Shown: in pieces, positions 7,698-17,064 of the stretch
Numbering within the stretch: the stretch's first letter is position 1
Layout of the letters: every line of letters starts with the position of its first letter
Origin: Nitrospira japonica
GTDB lineage: Bacteria > Nitrospirota > Thermodesulfovibrionia > UBA6902
Direction of reading: 5' to 3'
Assembly (NCBI GenBank): GCA_020723105.1
Contig: DYJL01000016.1
Location: 1-64,000, forward strand
DNA: 64,000 nt
Translations under genes and position numbers: made by a program
The notes under the pieces: generated by a model
What the model was told of the DNA's origin: nothing
Database searches by the model: none
The model's input: the letters and a program-made list of their open reading frames with translations, nothing else

Positions 7698-7916
7698 ATG
7701 CCAAGACTTAAGGAGATTGATATAAATTATGAGCAGGTCAGGGACCTGTTTTCACAACTTGATTTTGAAAAGAAAATGGCATTGATAAAGGAAGTAATTA
7801 AGGATAAGAGATATAGAGAAATTTTCTACGCATATACAGAAGAACTGGCAACAAAATATAAGATTCCAGCGATGAGTGAAAAAGAACTTGATGCTTATCT
7901 GCATGGAAACAATTAA
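7698..7916 (+). CDS. Hypothetical small protein, probable antitoxin of a PIN toxin
   Basis: A 72-residue protein behind a strong Shine-Dalgarno AGGAGG at 7686-7691. It is charged and helical (VRDLFSQLDFEKKMALIKEV, ending MSEKELDAYLHG). It lies 11 bases upstream of a PIN-domain toxin, the standard place for the antitoxin. No DNA-binding motif is obvious, so the role is inferred from position. Confidence 0.7.
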   Translation: MPRLKEIDINYEQVRDLFSQLDFEKKMALIKEVIKDKRYREIFYAYTEELATKYKIPAMSEKELDAYLHGNN

Positions 7917-7927
7917 GGGACCATATA

Positions 7928-8350
7928 TTGGCTATAAGGATTGTAATTGATACCAATATATATATTTCTGCTATTTTCTGGAATGGCAGACCCAGGGAAG
8001 TAATAGACCTTGGACGTGACGGAAAGATTCTAATTTTCACTTCAGTAGACATAGAAATTGAGATAGCCGATAAATTAAGAACTAAATTCAAGCTCCCCGA
8101 GGAGGATGTCAGCCGGATACTTCTGGACTTTTCTGGATTTACGTTGCCGCTTAGACCCAACAGGAAAGTAACCGCAGTACAAGATGACCCTGATGATAAT
8201 AAATTTATAGAGTGTGCTATCGAAAGCAGGGCGGATTATATTGTGTCAGGCGATGCACATCTGTTAAATCTAAAAGAATTTGAAGGAATTAAAATTCTCA
8301 AGGCATCAGAGTTTTTAGAAAGATTTTATAACCAGAAACAAAGAAAATAA
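7928..8350 (+). CDS. PIN-domain ribonuclease toxin (VapC-like)
   Basis: A 140-residue PIN protein of the type annotated as putative TA toxin, PIN family. It has the first acidic site in VIDTNIYISAIFW, the central DDPDDNKFIECA and the C-terminal SGDAHLLNLKEF. These carboxylates bind the metal for RNA cleavage. It starts at TTG 7928, just behind the small upstream gene, and is probably co-transcribed with it. It appears intact. Confidence 0.87.
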   Translation: MAIRIVIDTNIYISAIFWNGRPREVIDLGRDGKILIFTSVDIEIEIADKLRTKFKLPEEDVSRILLDFSGFTLPLRPNRKVTAVQDDPDDNKFIECAIESRADYIVSGDAHLLNLKEFEGIKILKASEFLERFYNQKQRK

Positions 8351-8761
8351 TGTATCTTTGTAATAACAAGAAACAAAAGAATCAAAATAACAATAAAATA
8401 AGTAATAGAAATAAATAGAGTTGCTTCACCATTCAGAAAGTTCAAATCTTGCATAATCCACTGTCCTTGCACAATCTTTTTAACGACCTTATTTAATGAA
8501 GAAAAAAAAGAAAAATATCTGTGTTTATCTGTGTCAATCTGTGGCAACATGTTTTTTTAAGATAAAAAACGTGCTGACCGAGTGTGGAATGAATTTCAGC
8601 AGGGGAATATACATTGGTCCAAGGTGTGGGCGATGGTGGTTATGGGCAATATTATTCGCAGACAAGATAATAAAAACAATTGCAGGTTGGCTCGCTGAAG
8701 GACATAACAAATGCGCAAATCCAAGTCATACCCCAAAATTTAAAATTCATTTATAAAAACA
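8351..8761. other. Intergenic region with CTGTG-type tract and a gene fragment
   Basis: No intact gene. A tract of ATCTGTGTTTATCTGTGTC and AATCTGTGGC lies at about 8517-8545. From 8561 to 8698 an open frame without a start reads RADRVWNEFQQGNIHWSKVW to a TGA; this resembles the C-terminal helix of asparagine synthase-like proteins but is too short to be sure. At 8723-8742 there is another AAGTCATACCCCAAAATTT repeat, 20 bases before the flippase start. Confidence 0.45.
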
Positions 8762-10206
8762 ATGTCTCTGGCCAAGAAAGCAATATCAGGCGCTTTATGG
8801 ACATCCGGGATCAGCTATATAGGTTTTGCCGTAACTTTTTGCATACAACTTATACTTGTTCGTCTGCTTGTTCCAGAGGATTTCGGACTTTTTGTACTTG
8901 GGTTGTCGATAGCTGAGATCCTTTTCTTTTTTTTCAGTTTCAGTTTCTCCATGGCTGTCATACAGATACAGGAGGCTGATGACTTATTTGATACAGCCTA
9001 TTATCTTGCGCTCTTTTCAGGGAGCGTTATTGTATTAATCGGTGGACTCGTGAGTCTGGGGCTTTCATCTTATTATCCGGAGCGGGCAATTATAATTCTT
9101 GCAATACTATGCGCTATCTCACCCATCCAGGGCTGTGCGTTAATATATGCCGCCTCCATGGAAAAAGAAATGCAGTTTAAGAAAACAGCACTTGCCGGCA
9201 GTATTGCCTCCAATGTGTCGGCTGTTGGAACAGTCATTCTGGCATATGCCGGGTTCGGGGTCTGGAGTCTTGCAGGAAAAGAGATAATAAAAGTTGTTCT
9301 TTTGTTCCTCTCAACCAGATTGATGTCACGTTACAGGTTCAAGAGGAAATTTAACAGAGATACGGCAAAGAAGCTTATGTCCTTTGGTTTTAAGATGTTT
9401 TTTTCGAGAGGACTTGAAGTACTCTATTACAGGGCGCCCCAATTCTTTATAGGAACATTTGCCGGAACATCCATGCTGGGTCTCTTTAGCCAGACATATT
9501 ACATTGCGAGTGTACCCAATGTTGTACTGCAGCCTGCAACTTCCAATGTAGCATTTTCCACATACTCAAAGCTGCAGAATGATAAAGATAAGATGAGCGA
9601 GGCATTCTATATTACAAACTACTTTTTTATCAGACTATTATTGCCGCTAATGCTGATTTTTTTTCTTTATCCGAAAGATGTTATAGCGGTTCTCTATGGA
9701 GATAAATGGATAGATGCTTCACCAATGCTCGGCTATCTCGCTGTATATGCGGCATTTGTCCCGCTCTTTTTTAATGCAAAAACTTTCGCCTATGGGTTAG
9801 GGAGATTAATAGAAGTCAGCAAGGCATATTTATTAAAAATAATATTGCTTGCAATCGGCATGACAATAGCTCTGTCTGTAAATAAAGTATATTTAGGGGC
9901 CTTGTCTTACTCAGTCAGTATCATTATCGGTTTGTTTGCGGTTTTCTATTTCTTAAAAAAAGATAACATGGACCTCTATGTAAAAAAACTTTTCCTTGTC
10001 CCCGTTACATTCTCCGCAGCTATTGCATTTATCTGGCCACTGGTCCTGAATATTATTCATATGCCATTTCCTGAAAAAATGTAATGCGATTTGTTTATTT
10101 GCTGACTCTTTATATGGTGTTTGTAACAGCGCTGTTTCTTTGTGAACCTAAAATGGTTATGAATAATTTTAAATATTTGCAGAAGAAACTGATTCTGGAA
10201 AAGTAG
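8762..10206 (+). CDS. Wzx-type polysaccharide flippase (C-terminus frameshifted)
   Basis: An oligosaccharide flippase of the MVF/MATE superfamily that moves lipid-linked sugar units across the inner membrane. The frame from ATG 8762 gives 440 residues with about a dozen hydrophobic segments and the typical start LAKKAISGALWTSGISYIGF and LVRLLVPEDFG. It stops at 10084 right after a run of six A; a frame overlapping that stop (10084-10206) supplies a further hydrophobic stretch YLLTLYMVFVTALFL and a basic tail, bringing the total to about 480, the usual family size. I read this as one gene with a homopolymer frameshift, possibly a sequencing artefact. First gene of the polysaccharide cluster. 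Confidence 0.82.
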
Positions 10207-10260
10207 TTGTTGAAGCTAAAAATAGCTAACTATCCTGTTAGCTTGTCAGCTTGAAAAAAA
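10207..10260. repeat. AGCTTG-type low-complexity tract
   Basis: Degenerate units AGCTAAAAATAGCTAAC, GTTAGCTTGTCAGCTTG, partly in inverted order. It lies immediately upstream of a four-helix-bundle gene remnant, the same arrangement as the tracts at 27.7, 33.8 and 36.7 kb but with another motif. Confidence 0.65.
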
Positions 10261-10264
10261 TGCT

Positions 10265-10409
10265 CTACAAAGACCTTATGCTATAGCATAAAAACAGATG
10301 AACTCGTTTTCAGATATATAAACTCACAAAGAGTTTTCCTAAGGATGAAATGTACGGTTTTACTTCCCAGCTAAGAAGGGTTGCGGTATCAAGAGGTGGT
10401 GTAAATTAA
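10265..10409 (+). pseudogene. Four-helix-bundle (S23/Avd-like) gene remnant
   Basis: The stretch from 10265 reads YKDLM, then in another frame from 10335 FPKDEMYGFTSQLRRVAVS before a stop at 10407. The family's N-terminal half usually reads YKDL.VW.KA..L....Y..T..FPK.E.YGLTSQ.RRAAVSIP, so this is a decayed copy missing its second half. It is the fourth member of this family in the window and also sits beside a low-complexity tract. The remaining 10410-10640 shows no gene. Confidence 0.7.
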
Positions 10410-10640
10410 AAATATGCGGATAGAATATGAAGTTTATTTCAACAAGGGGATATCCATTCTAATCCATAGGGGTTGCATGCGATATACGTGTACATGTAAA
10501 TTAAAGGGCGGAGCCATAACATTTCCATGATGTACTGTGTTATTCATGAGGCTGCGAAACTTACTCTAAGTCTTTGCACAAAGCCTCTTTTAAGCCAATA
10601 TGATAATTATGCAGGTTGTTAAGGGTTTAATACTAAGAAG

Positions 10641-11273
10641 TTGATTATTTTATCTCACAGGGGTTTCTGGAAGGCCGAGCATGAAAAAAATAGCCTTGCA
10701 GCTTTTGAGAGGTCTTTGTTATCCGGTTTTGGTACAGAAACAGACCTGAGAGATTACAAGAATGAACTTGTTGTTTCGCATGATATCGCAGACGAAAGTT
10801 CCGCAAGGTTAAGCAGTTTTATTGAGATGTACAGGAATGTGAATAACAACCTTCCTCTTGCATTAAACATAAAGGCAGATGGTTTGCAGGTAAAGTTGAA
10901 ACAACTTCTTAAAAAATACGATGTAGAGAACTATTTTGTATTTGACATGTCAGTGCCTGATACACTTATTTATCTGAAATATGATTACAATGTGTTTACA
11001 AGACAAAGCGAATATGAGAGAGAGCCTGTTCTTTATAAAGAGTGTTGTGGTGTATGGCTTGACGAATTCAATATTCACTGGGTAACCAGGGATGTCATAG
11101 GGCAGCATGTTGATAGCGGTAAGAAGGTTTGTATTGTATCACCGGAGTTGCACAAACGGGAATACAGGAGAGAATGGGAAGACTATAGAAAAATTGAAAG
11201 AAGATTGGGTATTAATGATATAATGTTGTGTACTGATCACCCTGAAGAAGCAAGAGAGTTTTTTGATGGATAA
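10641..11273 (+). CDS. Glycerophosphodiester phosphodiesterase-like protein
   Basis: A 210-residue GDPD-like TIM-barrel protein. It has the catalytic signature H6-R7 in SHRGFW, E33-x-D35 in TETDLRD and H47-D48 in VVSHD, the residues that bind metal and act in phosphodiester cleavage. It ends FCTDHPE-like (LCTDHPEEAREFFDG), as in the family. Start TTG 10641 is the only one that keeps the SHRG block near the N-terminus. It overlaps the next gene, so it belongs to the cluster; a role in handling a glycerol-phosphate or similar decoration of the polymer is an inference. Confidence 0.8.
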   Translation: MIILSHRGFWKAEHEKNSLAAFERSLLSGFGTETDLRDYKNELVVSHDIADESSARLSSFIEMYRNVNNNLPLALNIKADGLQVKLKQLLKKYDVENYFVFDMSVPDTLIYLKYDYNVFTRQSEYEREPVLYKECCGVWLDEFNIHWVTRDVIGQHVDSGKKVCIVSPELHKREYRREWEDYRKIERRLGINDIMLCTDHPEEAREFFDG

Positions 11274-11901
11274 AATAAAAGCCATAATTTTCGACATGGA
11301 CGGTGTCCTGATAGATGCCAAAGAATGGCATTATGAAGCTCTAAACAAGGCATTATCTCAGTTTGGCATGGAAATCAGCAGGTACGATCATCTTGTCACC
11401 TATGACGGCCTGCCAACAACTAAAAAATTAGAAATGCTGAGCATGGAAAGAGGACTGCCGAGAGGATTGCATAAGTTTATCAATGAGATTAAACAACAGT
11501 ACACTCTGGAAATAACGCATGCTAGGTGTAAACCGATATTCAATCATGAGTATTCCCTTTCAAAACTAAAAAATGAAGGTTATGAGTTAGCAGTGTGCTC
11601 CAATTCTGTAAGAAACTCCATGGAAGTTATGCTGGGGAAAGCCCAGCTTAAAAAATATCTATCCTTCTTTATATCGAATGAAGAAGTGGTTAATCCCAAG
11701 CCGGACCCGGAAATTTATTTTAGTGCGATAAACCGCCTTGGCCTTAAACCTGAAGAGTGTCTGGTAGTTGAAGATAATGAAAAAGGCATAAAAGCGGCAA
11801 TAGCAAGCGGTGCTCATTTATTTAAAGTTGACAGTATCGACGATGTTACATACCAGAATATTAAGAACAGAATAAATAATATAGAGGATGGAAATGATTA
11901 A
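11266..11901 (+). CDS. HAD-superfamily phosphatase/phosphomutase
   Basis: A 211-residue HAD protein of the beta-phosphoglucomutase-like group: motif I FDMDGVLID (nucleophile D10, acid D12), motif II CSNS, motif III lysine in NPKPDPEIY, motif IV VVEDNEKGI. It has an alpha-helical cap between motifs I and II. ATG 11266 overlaps the end of the GDPD-like gene by 8 bases. It probably acts on a sugar phosphate made in this operon; the substrate is unknown. Confidence 0.85.
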   Translation: MDKIKAIIFDMDGVLIDAKEWHYEALNKALSQFGMEISRYDHLVTYDGLPTTKKLEMLSMERGLPRGLHKFINEIKQQYTLEITHARCKPIFNHEYSLSKLKNEGYELAVCSNSVRNSMEVMLGKAQLKKYLSFFISNEEVVNPKPDPEIYFSAINRLGLKPEECLVVEDNEKGIKAAIASGAHLFKVDSIDDVTYQNIKNRINNIEDGND

Positions 11902-12631
11902 TATTCTTATGCTTATGGCTGGGAAGTCGTCTTTTTTCCCTGCTGATGAATATCAGTTCAGCAAGCCTCTTATTGAAATAAACGGCAAATCAATGATTGG
12001 CCTGGCAATAAAGAATTTAAATAACATCAAAGAAGAAAAAAAGTTTGTTTATGTTGTTCAGACGTCTGACTGCGATAAATATCACATTGATGCAGTATTG
12101 AGTTTATTGACTGAATCTGATGAGAAAATAGTAAAAATAAACGGAGAAACCAAGGGGGCGGCATGCAGTGCTCTTATGGCAATAGAGCATATCAACAATG
12201 ACGAAAAACTGATTATCTCAAATTATGATCAGATAATTGAAGAGGACTTAAATACAGTTCTTGAGCATTTTGAAAAAAGAGACGTAGATGCAGGCGTTGT
12301 CTGCATTGAAACAGTTCATCCACGATGGTCATATGTGTCTATTGATGGAGCAGGTAAAATAATCGCAGCAGTAGAAAAAAGACCTATAAGCAAGAATGCT
12401 ATTGCAGGTTTTTATTATTTTAAAAAGGGTAGCGACTTTGTGAAGGCCGCGATGGAGTCAATTAAGAAAGAGGCCAGTGTAGAAGGTAAATATTATATAG
12501 CCCCTACGTTAAATGAAATGATCCTGGAAAATAAAAATCTGGAAATGTATAAAATAAATAACGACAAATATCATACCTTTTACTCACCTCAGAAAATCCA
12601 TGAATACGAGAAGGAAAGAGGTCGGGACTGA
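11894..12631 (+). CDS. Nucleotidyltransferase-fold protein with altered signature
   Basis: A 245-residue member of the sugar-1-phosphate nucleotidyltransferase fold. It has the KPLIEINGKSMIG block and SNYDQIIEED (metal-binding region), but the glycine-rich nucleotide loop is changed to LMAGKSSFFPADEY in place of the usual GxGxRF. It is a clear relative of the gene at 13063, which keeps the canonical loop. ATG 11894 fits AGAGGA at 11882-11887. It may be an active enzyme for an unusual nucleotide sugar or a diverged partner of its paralogue. Confidence 0.75.
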   Translation: MINILMLMAGKSSFFPADEYQFSKPLIEINGKSMIGLAIKNLNNIKEEKKFVYVVQTSDCDKYHIDAVLSLLTESDEKIVKINGETKGAACSALMAIEHINNDEKLIISNYDQIIEEDLNTVLEHFEKRDVDAGVVCIETVHPRWSYVSIDGAGKIIAAVEKRPISKNAIAGFYYFKKGSDFVKAAMESIKKEASVEGKYYIAPTLNEMILENKNLEMYKINNDKYHTFYSPQKIHEYEKERGRD

Positions 12632-12737
12632 AGGTGCTTGGATAATGTCCATGTCGTGTGCCATATTACTTTTTAGTACAGCCTGTATTGTGTGGGTGAT
12701 TAAATGAAAAATCTATATCTGTATGATGTGAGTTAGA

Positions 12738-13070
12738 ATGGAAACAGCAAAACTCAGCGATATGATCGGCGGTTGGTTTGTAGGGAATTTTGAGCCATCG
12801 CTGAGTAAGACTAATGATGTAGAAGTTGCAGTTAAGACATACAAAGCAGGAGATAGTGAGCCGGAGCATTATCACAAGTTAGCAAAAGAAATAACCGTCA
12901 TTGTAAGTGGGACAGTTAGAATGAATAATACAAAATTTGAAGAGGGCGATATAATTGTTATAGAGCCGAACAAATCAACAGATTTTCACGCCCTTACCGA
13001 CACCGTCACGACTGTGGTAAAAATTCCGGGCGCGAATAATGACAAGTATTTAGGGAGAGCAGATGATTAA
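12738..13070 (+). CDS. Cupin-domain protein
   Basis: A 110-residue single-domain cupin: the first motif is in GDSEPEHYHKLAKEITVIVSG (H-x-H and E), the second in FEEGDIIVIEPNKSTDFHAL. Such proteins bind a metal and act as sugar-nucleotide epimerases or isomerases, dioxygenases or sensors. Its position between two nucleotidyltransferases, with an 8-base overlap with the second, suggests a sugar-modifying step. The substrate cannot be read from the sequence. Confidence 0.75.
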   Translation: METAKLSDMIGGWFVGNFEPSLSKTNDVEVAVKTYKAGDSEPEHYHKLAKEITVIVSGTVRMNNTKFEEGDIIVIEPNKSTDFHALTDTVTTVVKIPGANNDKYLGRADD

Positions 13071-13791
13071 CATTGTCATCCCCATAGCCGGGGCTGGAAG
13101 CCGCTTTGTAAAGGCGGGCTATAAAAAGCCCAAACCCTTTATCGATGTCTTAGGCAAACCTATGATAGTAAGGGTACTTGAGAACCTAGAATACAGTAGT
13201 GCAAGATACATACTTATCGCGAGAAAAGAGCACATTGAGCAGGAAGCAGAAACGGTTGAACAAATAATAAAGAATTATAATGCTGTTTTCATTCCTATAA
13301 GTAAGCTTACTGAGGGTGCGGCTAACACGGTGCTTTATGCCAGAAAATATATTAACAATGATGACCCGCTTGTTGTGGCTAATTCAGACCAGATTATAGA
13401 CGCCCGCTTTTCCGACTTTGTTGATGATTGCGTTAACAGGGGTCTTGACGGCTCAATTATGACATTTATTGATCCGTATAAGGACACCAAGTGGTCTTTT
13501 GCAAGCATAGACGGTAATGATCTTGTAAGCGAGGTAAGGGAAAAGGTTGCGATCTCTAAATATGCTACAGTTGGAATATACCTTTTTTCTAAAGGTGAAG
13601 ACTATGTAAACGCGGCCGTTGATATGATAATAGAGAATGACAGGATTAATAACGAGTTTTATGTTTGCCCCGTTTATAATTATGCTCTAAGAGAAAATAA
13701 GAAAATAGGTATTTACAATATCCTGTTTGATCAAATGCACGGTACGGGAACCCCGGAAGATCTTGATAAATATTTGGATATAATTAAGTAG
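13063..13791 (+). CDS. Sugar-1-phosphate nucleotidyltransferase
   Basis: A 242-residue nucleotidyltransferase with the canonical loop PIAGAGSRFVKAGYKKPKPF, the LGKPMI motif, and ANSDQIID as the metal site. It makes an NDP-activated sugar or alditol for polymer assembly. Family members of this size often use CTP or dTTP; the base used here cannot be decided. Paralogue of the gene at 11894; together with the HAD and GDPD-like proteins and the cupin it forms a compact operon of overlapping genes. Confidence 0.82.
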   Translation: MINIVIPIAGAGSRFVKAGYKKPKPFIDVLGKPMIVRVLENLEYSSARYILIARKEHIEQEAETVEQIIKNYNAVFIPISKLTEGAANTVLYARKYINNDDPLVVANSDQIIDARFSDFVDDCVNRGLDGSIMTFIDPYKDTKWSFASIDGNDLVSEVREKVAISKYATVGIYLFSKGEDYVNAAVDMIIENDRINNEFYVCPVYNYALRENKKIGIYNILFDQMHGTGTPEDLDKYLDIIK

Positions 13792-13857
13792 ACGCACCCG
13801 GCTGAATGTTTGTTTCGGCACACCATTTAATATTTCATTTCTCAGTGCAATCAGCAC

Positions 13858-15405
13858 ATGACAAATTATATTTCACAACCAGCAATTAAAAACCGCTTTT
13901 CCCGTGCGTTAAAAGCATATGGGGTTTCTGTCGGCAATGACGGGATGAATATGCTGGTTATTTTCATAATTACCCCTGTCATTCTATCTCTTATCTCTTC
14001 TAACAGCTATGGGTTTTGGATGACGATATTGCAGATGGTAGGGTTGCTCGGCATTATGGACATGGGCGTGACAATTGCTATCACCAGAAAAATAGCCGAT
14101 CCTGAAATTGCGGGTGACGAGAACCGTTTGAGCCGGCTGATCTCGTCGGGGGTATTAATACAACTTGGTCTTGCCTCCTTAATTTTAATTGCCGGATTTG
14201 TTTTTGCCGACAATATGCTCGCTTTGTTCGATATTGACACTAAACAGGAACCAACAGGGAAAATTGCCTATATAGTTATGATTGTATGGTTTACATTGAG
14301 TTTACCGCTCGGTGTGATTGATGCGATGCTGAACGGCAGGCAGGAAATGACGCTTGTGAATCTCGTTACCGGAATCAGCAGGGTAGCAGGAACTGTTTTA
14401 ATTGTGCCTCTGCTTTATACCGGCCTGGATTTAATGGCATTCCCTGTATCATTAATAGTGCCGGGGGTTACCGGTGCATTAGTTTTATTTTATTATTTGA
14501 AAAGACTTGTACCTCACTTTAAACTTGGCATTTCAAATGTTTCATGGGATGAAATTAAAAGGCTCAGCTCTTTTTCTGCCTTGTGGTGGATGTCGAAGCT
14601 TGGGTATCTGGTCCTTTACAGTTCTGATAACATTATCCTTGCATCTACTGTCGGTGTGGATTTGGTTACAGTCTATTATTTGAATAACCGACTGCCTTTT
14701 ATGCTGGGAATGCTGAGTTCAAAAATAGCTAATGCCGCAATGCCGGGCATATCGGAGTTGTACGCTACTAAAAACTATGACGGCCTTCAGAGGGCAGCCT
14801 CATCACTGCTTTTCTTTAGTACGCGCATAGCGATTTTTTTTATGGCTATAACTATGTGCCTGAATTCAAGGCTTATTCCGATATGGGTTGGCGCTGAGTA
14901 CTACAACGGCATAGGTTTGACCATTTTGCTTTCATTAATCTGCCTGAGCAATACAATGATCGGCGGGATTGGCAGTCTGGTAATTTCTTCAGGGAAAATA
15001 AAAGCTTTTGGATGGATTTTTTTTACAGAGGGTATTTTGAAAGTCGCCCTGTCGCTACTGCTGATTCCGTATTTTGGCATTGTTGGTCTGGCGCTTGGGC
15101 ATATTATTGCGGTAGGGGTATTCAGTCTGCTCTTCTTCCCGGTTCAAATCAGCAAACTGGTTAATATGAATTTCAAGGAATTGTTTGCTACCAGCATGCT
15201 GAAACCTATTTTATATTCTATCCCTTGTTTAATTATGCTCATATTGTTATTAATGATTGTCCCCGTTTCATGGGGATGGCCCGGTATATTTCTAATTGGC
15301 ACCGGAGGCTTGCTGGTGAACATAGGGATTTTTGATTTTATGAAACTCAAAAATTCTACGGGGCAAAACTGGCTCTATAGGCTTAAGCTGATAATAACCC
15401 CGTGA
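13858..15405 (+). CDS. Wzx-type polysaccharide flippase
   Basis: A 515-residue integral membrane protein of the MATE/MVF oligosaccharide flippase group with about 14 hydrophobic segments. The N-terminal region NDGMNMLVIFIITPVILSLI and YGFWMTILQM is typical. The C-terminus carries the usual paired helices. Second flippase of the cluster, which suggests either two polymers or one relict copy (the first is frameshifted). Confidence 0.87.
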   Translation: MTNYISQPAIKNRFSRALKAYGVSVGNDGMNMLVIFIITPVILSLISSNSYGFWMTILQMVGLLGIMDMGVTIAITRKIADPEIAGDENRLSRLISSGVLIQLGLASLILIAGFVFADNMLALFDIDTKQEPTGKIAYIVMIVWFTLSLPLGVIDAMLNGRQEMTLVNLVTGISRVAGTVLIVPLLYTGLDLMAFPVSLIVPGVTGALVLFYYLKRLVPHFKLGISNVSWDEIKRLSSFSALWWMSKLGYLVLYSSDNIILASTVGVDLVTVYYLNNRLPFMLGMLSSKIANAAMPGISELYATKNYDGLQRAASSLLFFSTRIAIFFMAITMCLNSRLIPIWVGAEYYNGIGLTILLSLICLSNTMIGGIGSLVISSGKIKAFGWIFFTEGILKVALSLLLIPYFGIVGLALGHIIAVGVFSLLFFPVQISKLVNMNFKELFATSMLKPILYSIPCLIMLILLLMIVPVSWGWPGIFLIGTGGLLVNIGIFDFMKLKNSTGQNWLYRLKLIITP

Positions 15406-15461
15406 AAGCTGTATTGCCCTAAAAATATGTATGCCTGTATCATTAATAGCCTGATTTAATT

Positions 15462-17015
15462 ATGCTGACACTTATAACAAACGGACACCCGCTGCATGAG
15501 ATAGGCGTGAAATCATTAGCAGGATATGTGCAGTTTCACGGCATACCTGTTCAGGTTATATACATGAGTTATTGCAGGATACTGCACAGACGACTCAGAC
15601 AACAGATTCTGGAAATAGCAGGAAATTCTAAACTCATAGGCTTATCGTTGATGACTAAAGATGTAGGTTTATTTAAGCCCCTGATTAATGACATTCGTCA
15701 GGAATTTCAAATTCCCGTTGTCCTTGGTGGTATTCACCCAACTGCAATGCCCGGGGAATCTCTGGAATTTTCAGATTATGTATGCGTTGGAGAAGGGGAA
15801 GAACCTATCCGGCAGTTATACTCGGCTGTCACCGGTAACTTGTCTATTAATGCGATTCCAAATATTTGCTATAGAAACCCTGGCGGGGACGTTATCGTCA
15901 ACCCGGTTACTTACTTTACAGACAATCTTGACGACCTGCCCTATCCTGACTACAAATTTGAAAGCAGCTACTATTATAATCAGGTTAAAATTGAATCAAT
16001 AACGCCGGAAATTCGCAAAAATTGTTTTGACAGTTTTTATTTTTACAGTCAGAGGGGATGCAAGCTTGCGTGCGCATACTGTTCAAATTCAATTTACTCA
16101 AGGATTGCCAGGAACACCGGCAAGAAGTGGTACAGGCTCGCATCAACCGGACGGGTTGTCGATGAGTTGGGGCAGCACTTAAAGGATTTTCCTCAGATAA
16201 AATCGGTCACCTTTAACGATGATGATTTTCTTGCCAGGAGCATAGATGAGATCAATGAAATAACATCTGTTATGAAGCGCGAATTTAAACTCCCTTTTTC
16301 AATTAACGGGATACCGGCTTATGTCACGGATGAGAAGATAAAACTGCTGGTAGAGAATGGCCTGAAAGTTATAGCTTTTGGTGTTCAAAGCGGATCGCCC
16401 AGGATCCTCAAGAATTATTATCGAAGGCCTGTGACCAGGGAGAGTGTATTAAAGGCTGCGAATATTGTTGCCAGGTATCATGACACAGGATTGAACGCCG
16501 ACTACGGCTTTATCCTGGATAATCCCTATGAAAATGAAGATGAGTGGCTTGAAACCCTTGACCTGATCCGGGCTCTTCCCAAACCGCGCACAATAAGTTT
16601 GTACTCATTAGAGTTTTTCCCAGGAACGGTGCTTACCAACAGGGCAGTGAATGATATGATTGTTGATAATCAACAATTTGTAAATTATAAAAAGGACTAC
16701 CGGTCTGATATTCAGTACAACCTCAAGAATACAATTATCTTTATTTACAGCTATTTTCATATCCCCTGGTGGCTGGACTCACTGCTGCTTTCAAATTTTA
16801 TAATCGGGTCTCGTTTGGGAGCCCCTGCAAGATTTCTGATTGCTTACCCGCTGGGATATTTGATAAGAATGAGCCGACGCGTTGCTGTTGCCAACAGGGA
16901 AGTGTTTGTTGTAACCAAAATTCTTAAAAAAATCTGGTTTATTAAAACGGCCAAACACTACATAAAACAAAGATTGCAAAAAACGGGTGGAGTGCCTGCT
17001 GGTAGATCGGCTTAG
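15462..17015 (+). CDS. B12-binding radical SAM protein
   Basis: A 517-residue protein with an N-terminal cobalamin-binding-type domain (VVLGGIHPTAMPGESLEF, VCVGEGEEPI) and a radical SAM domain with the cluster motif GCKLACAYCSNS (C-x3-C-x2-C). A GVQSGSPRILKNYYRR block is typical of the B12-dependent methylthiotransferase/methyltransferase class. In polysaccharide clusters such enzymes often methylate unactivated carbons or rearrange sugars; here the substrate is unknown. Hydrophobic residues in the C-terminal part may contact the membrane. Confidence 0.85.
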   Translation: MLTLITNGHPLHEIGVKSLAGYVQFHGIPVQVIYMSYCRILHRRLRQQILEIAGNSKLIGLSLMTKDVGLFKPLINDIRQEFQIPVVLGGIHPTAMPGESLEFSDYVCVGEGEEPIRQLYSAVTGNLSINAIPNICYRNPGGDVIVNPVTYFTDNLDDLPYPDYKFESSYYYNQVKIESITPEIRKNCFDSFYFYSQRGCKLACAYCSNSIYSRIARNTGKKWYRLASTGRVVDELGQHLKDFPQIKSVTFNDDDFLARSIDEINEITSVMKREFKLPFSINGIPAYVTDEKIKLLVENGLKVIAFGVQSGSPRILKNYYRRPVTRESVLKAANIVARYHDTGLNADYGFILDNPYENEDEWLETLDLIRALPKPRTISLYSLEFFPGTVLTNRAVNDMIVDNQQFVNYKKDYRSDIQYNLKNTIIFIYSYFHIPWWLDSLLLSNFIIGSRLGAPARFLIAYPLGYLIRMSRRVAVANREVFVVTKILKKIWFIKTAKHYIKQRLQKTGGVPAGRSA

Positions 17016-17064
17016 TTTCCCCGAATAACTTCATAGCCCGAGCCTGCTGGATTACTTATTAAAA

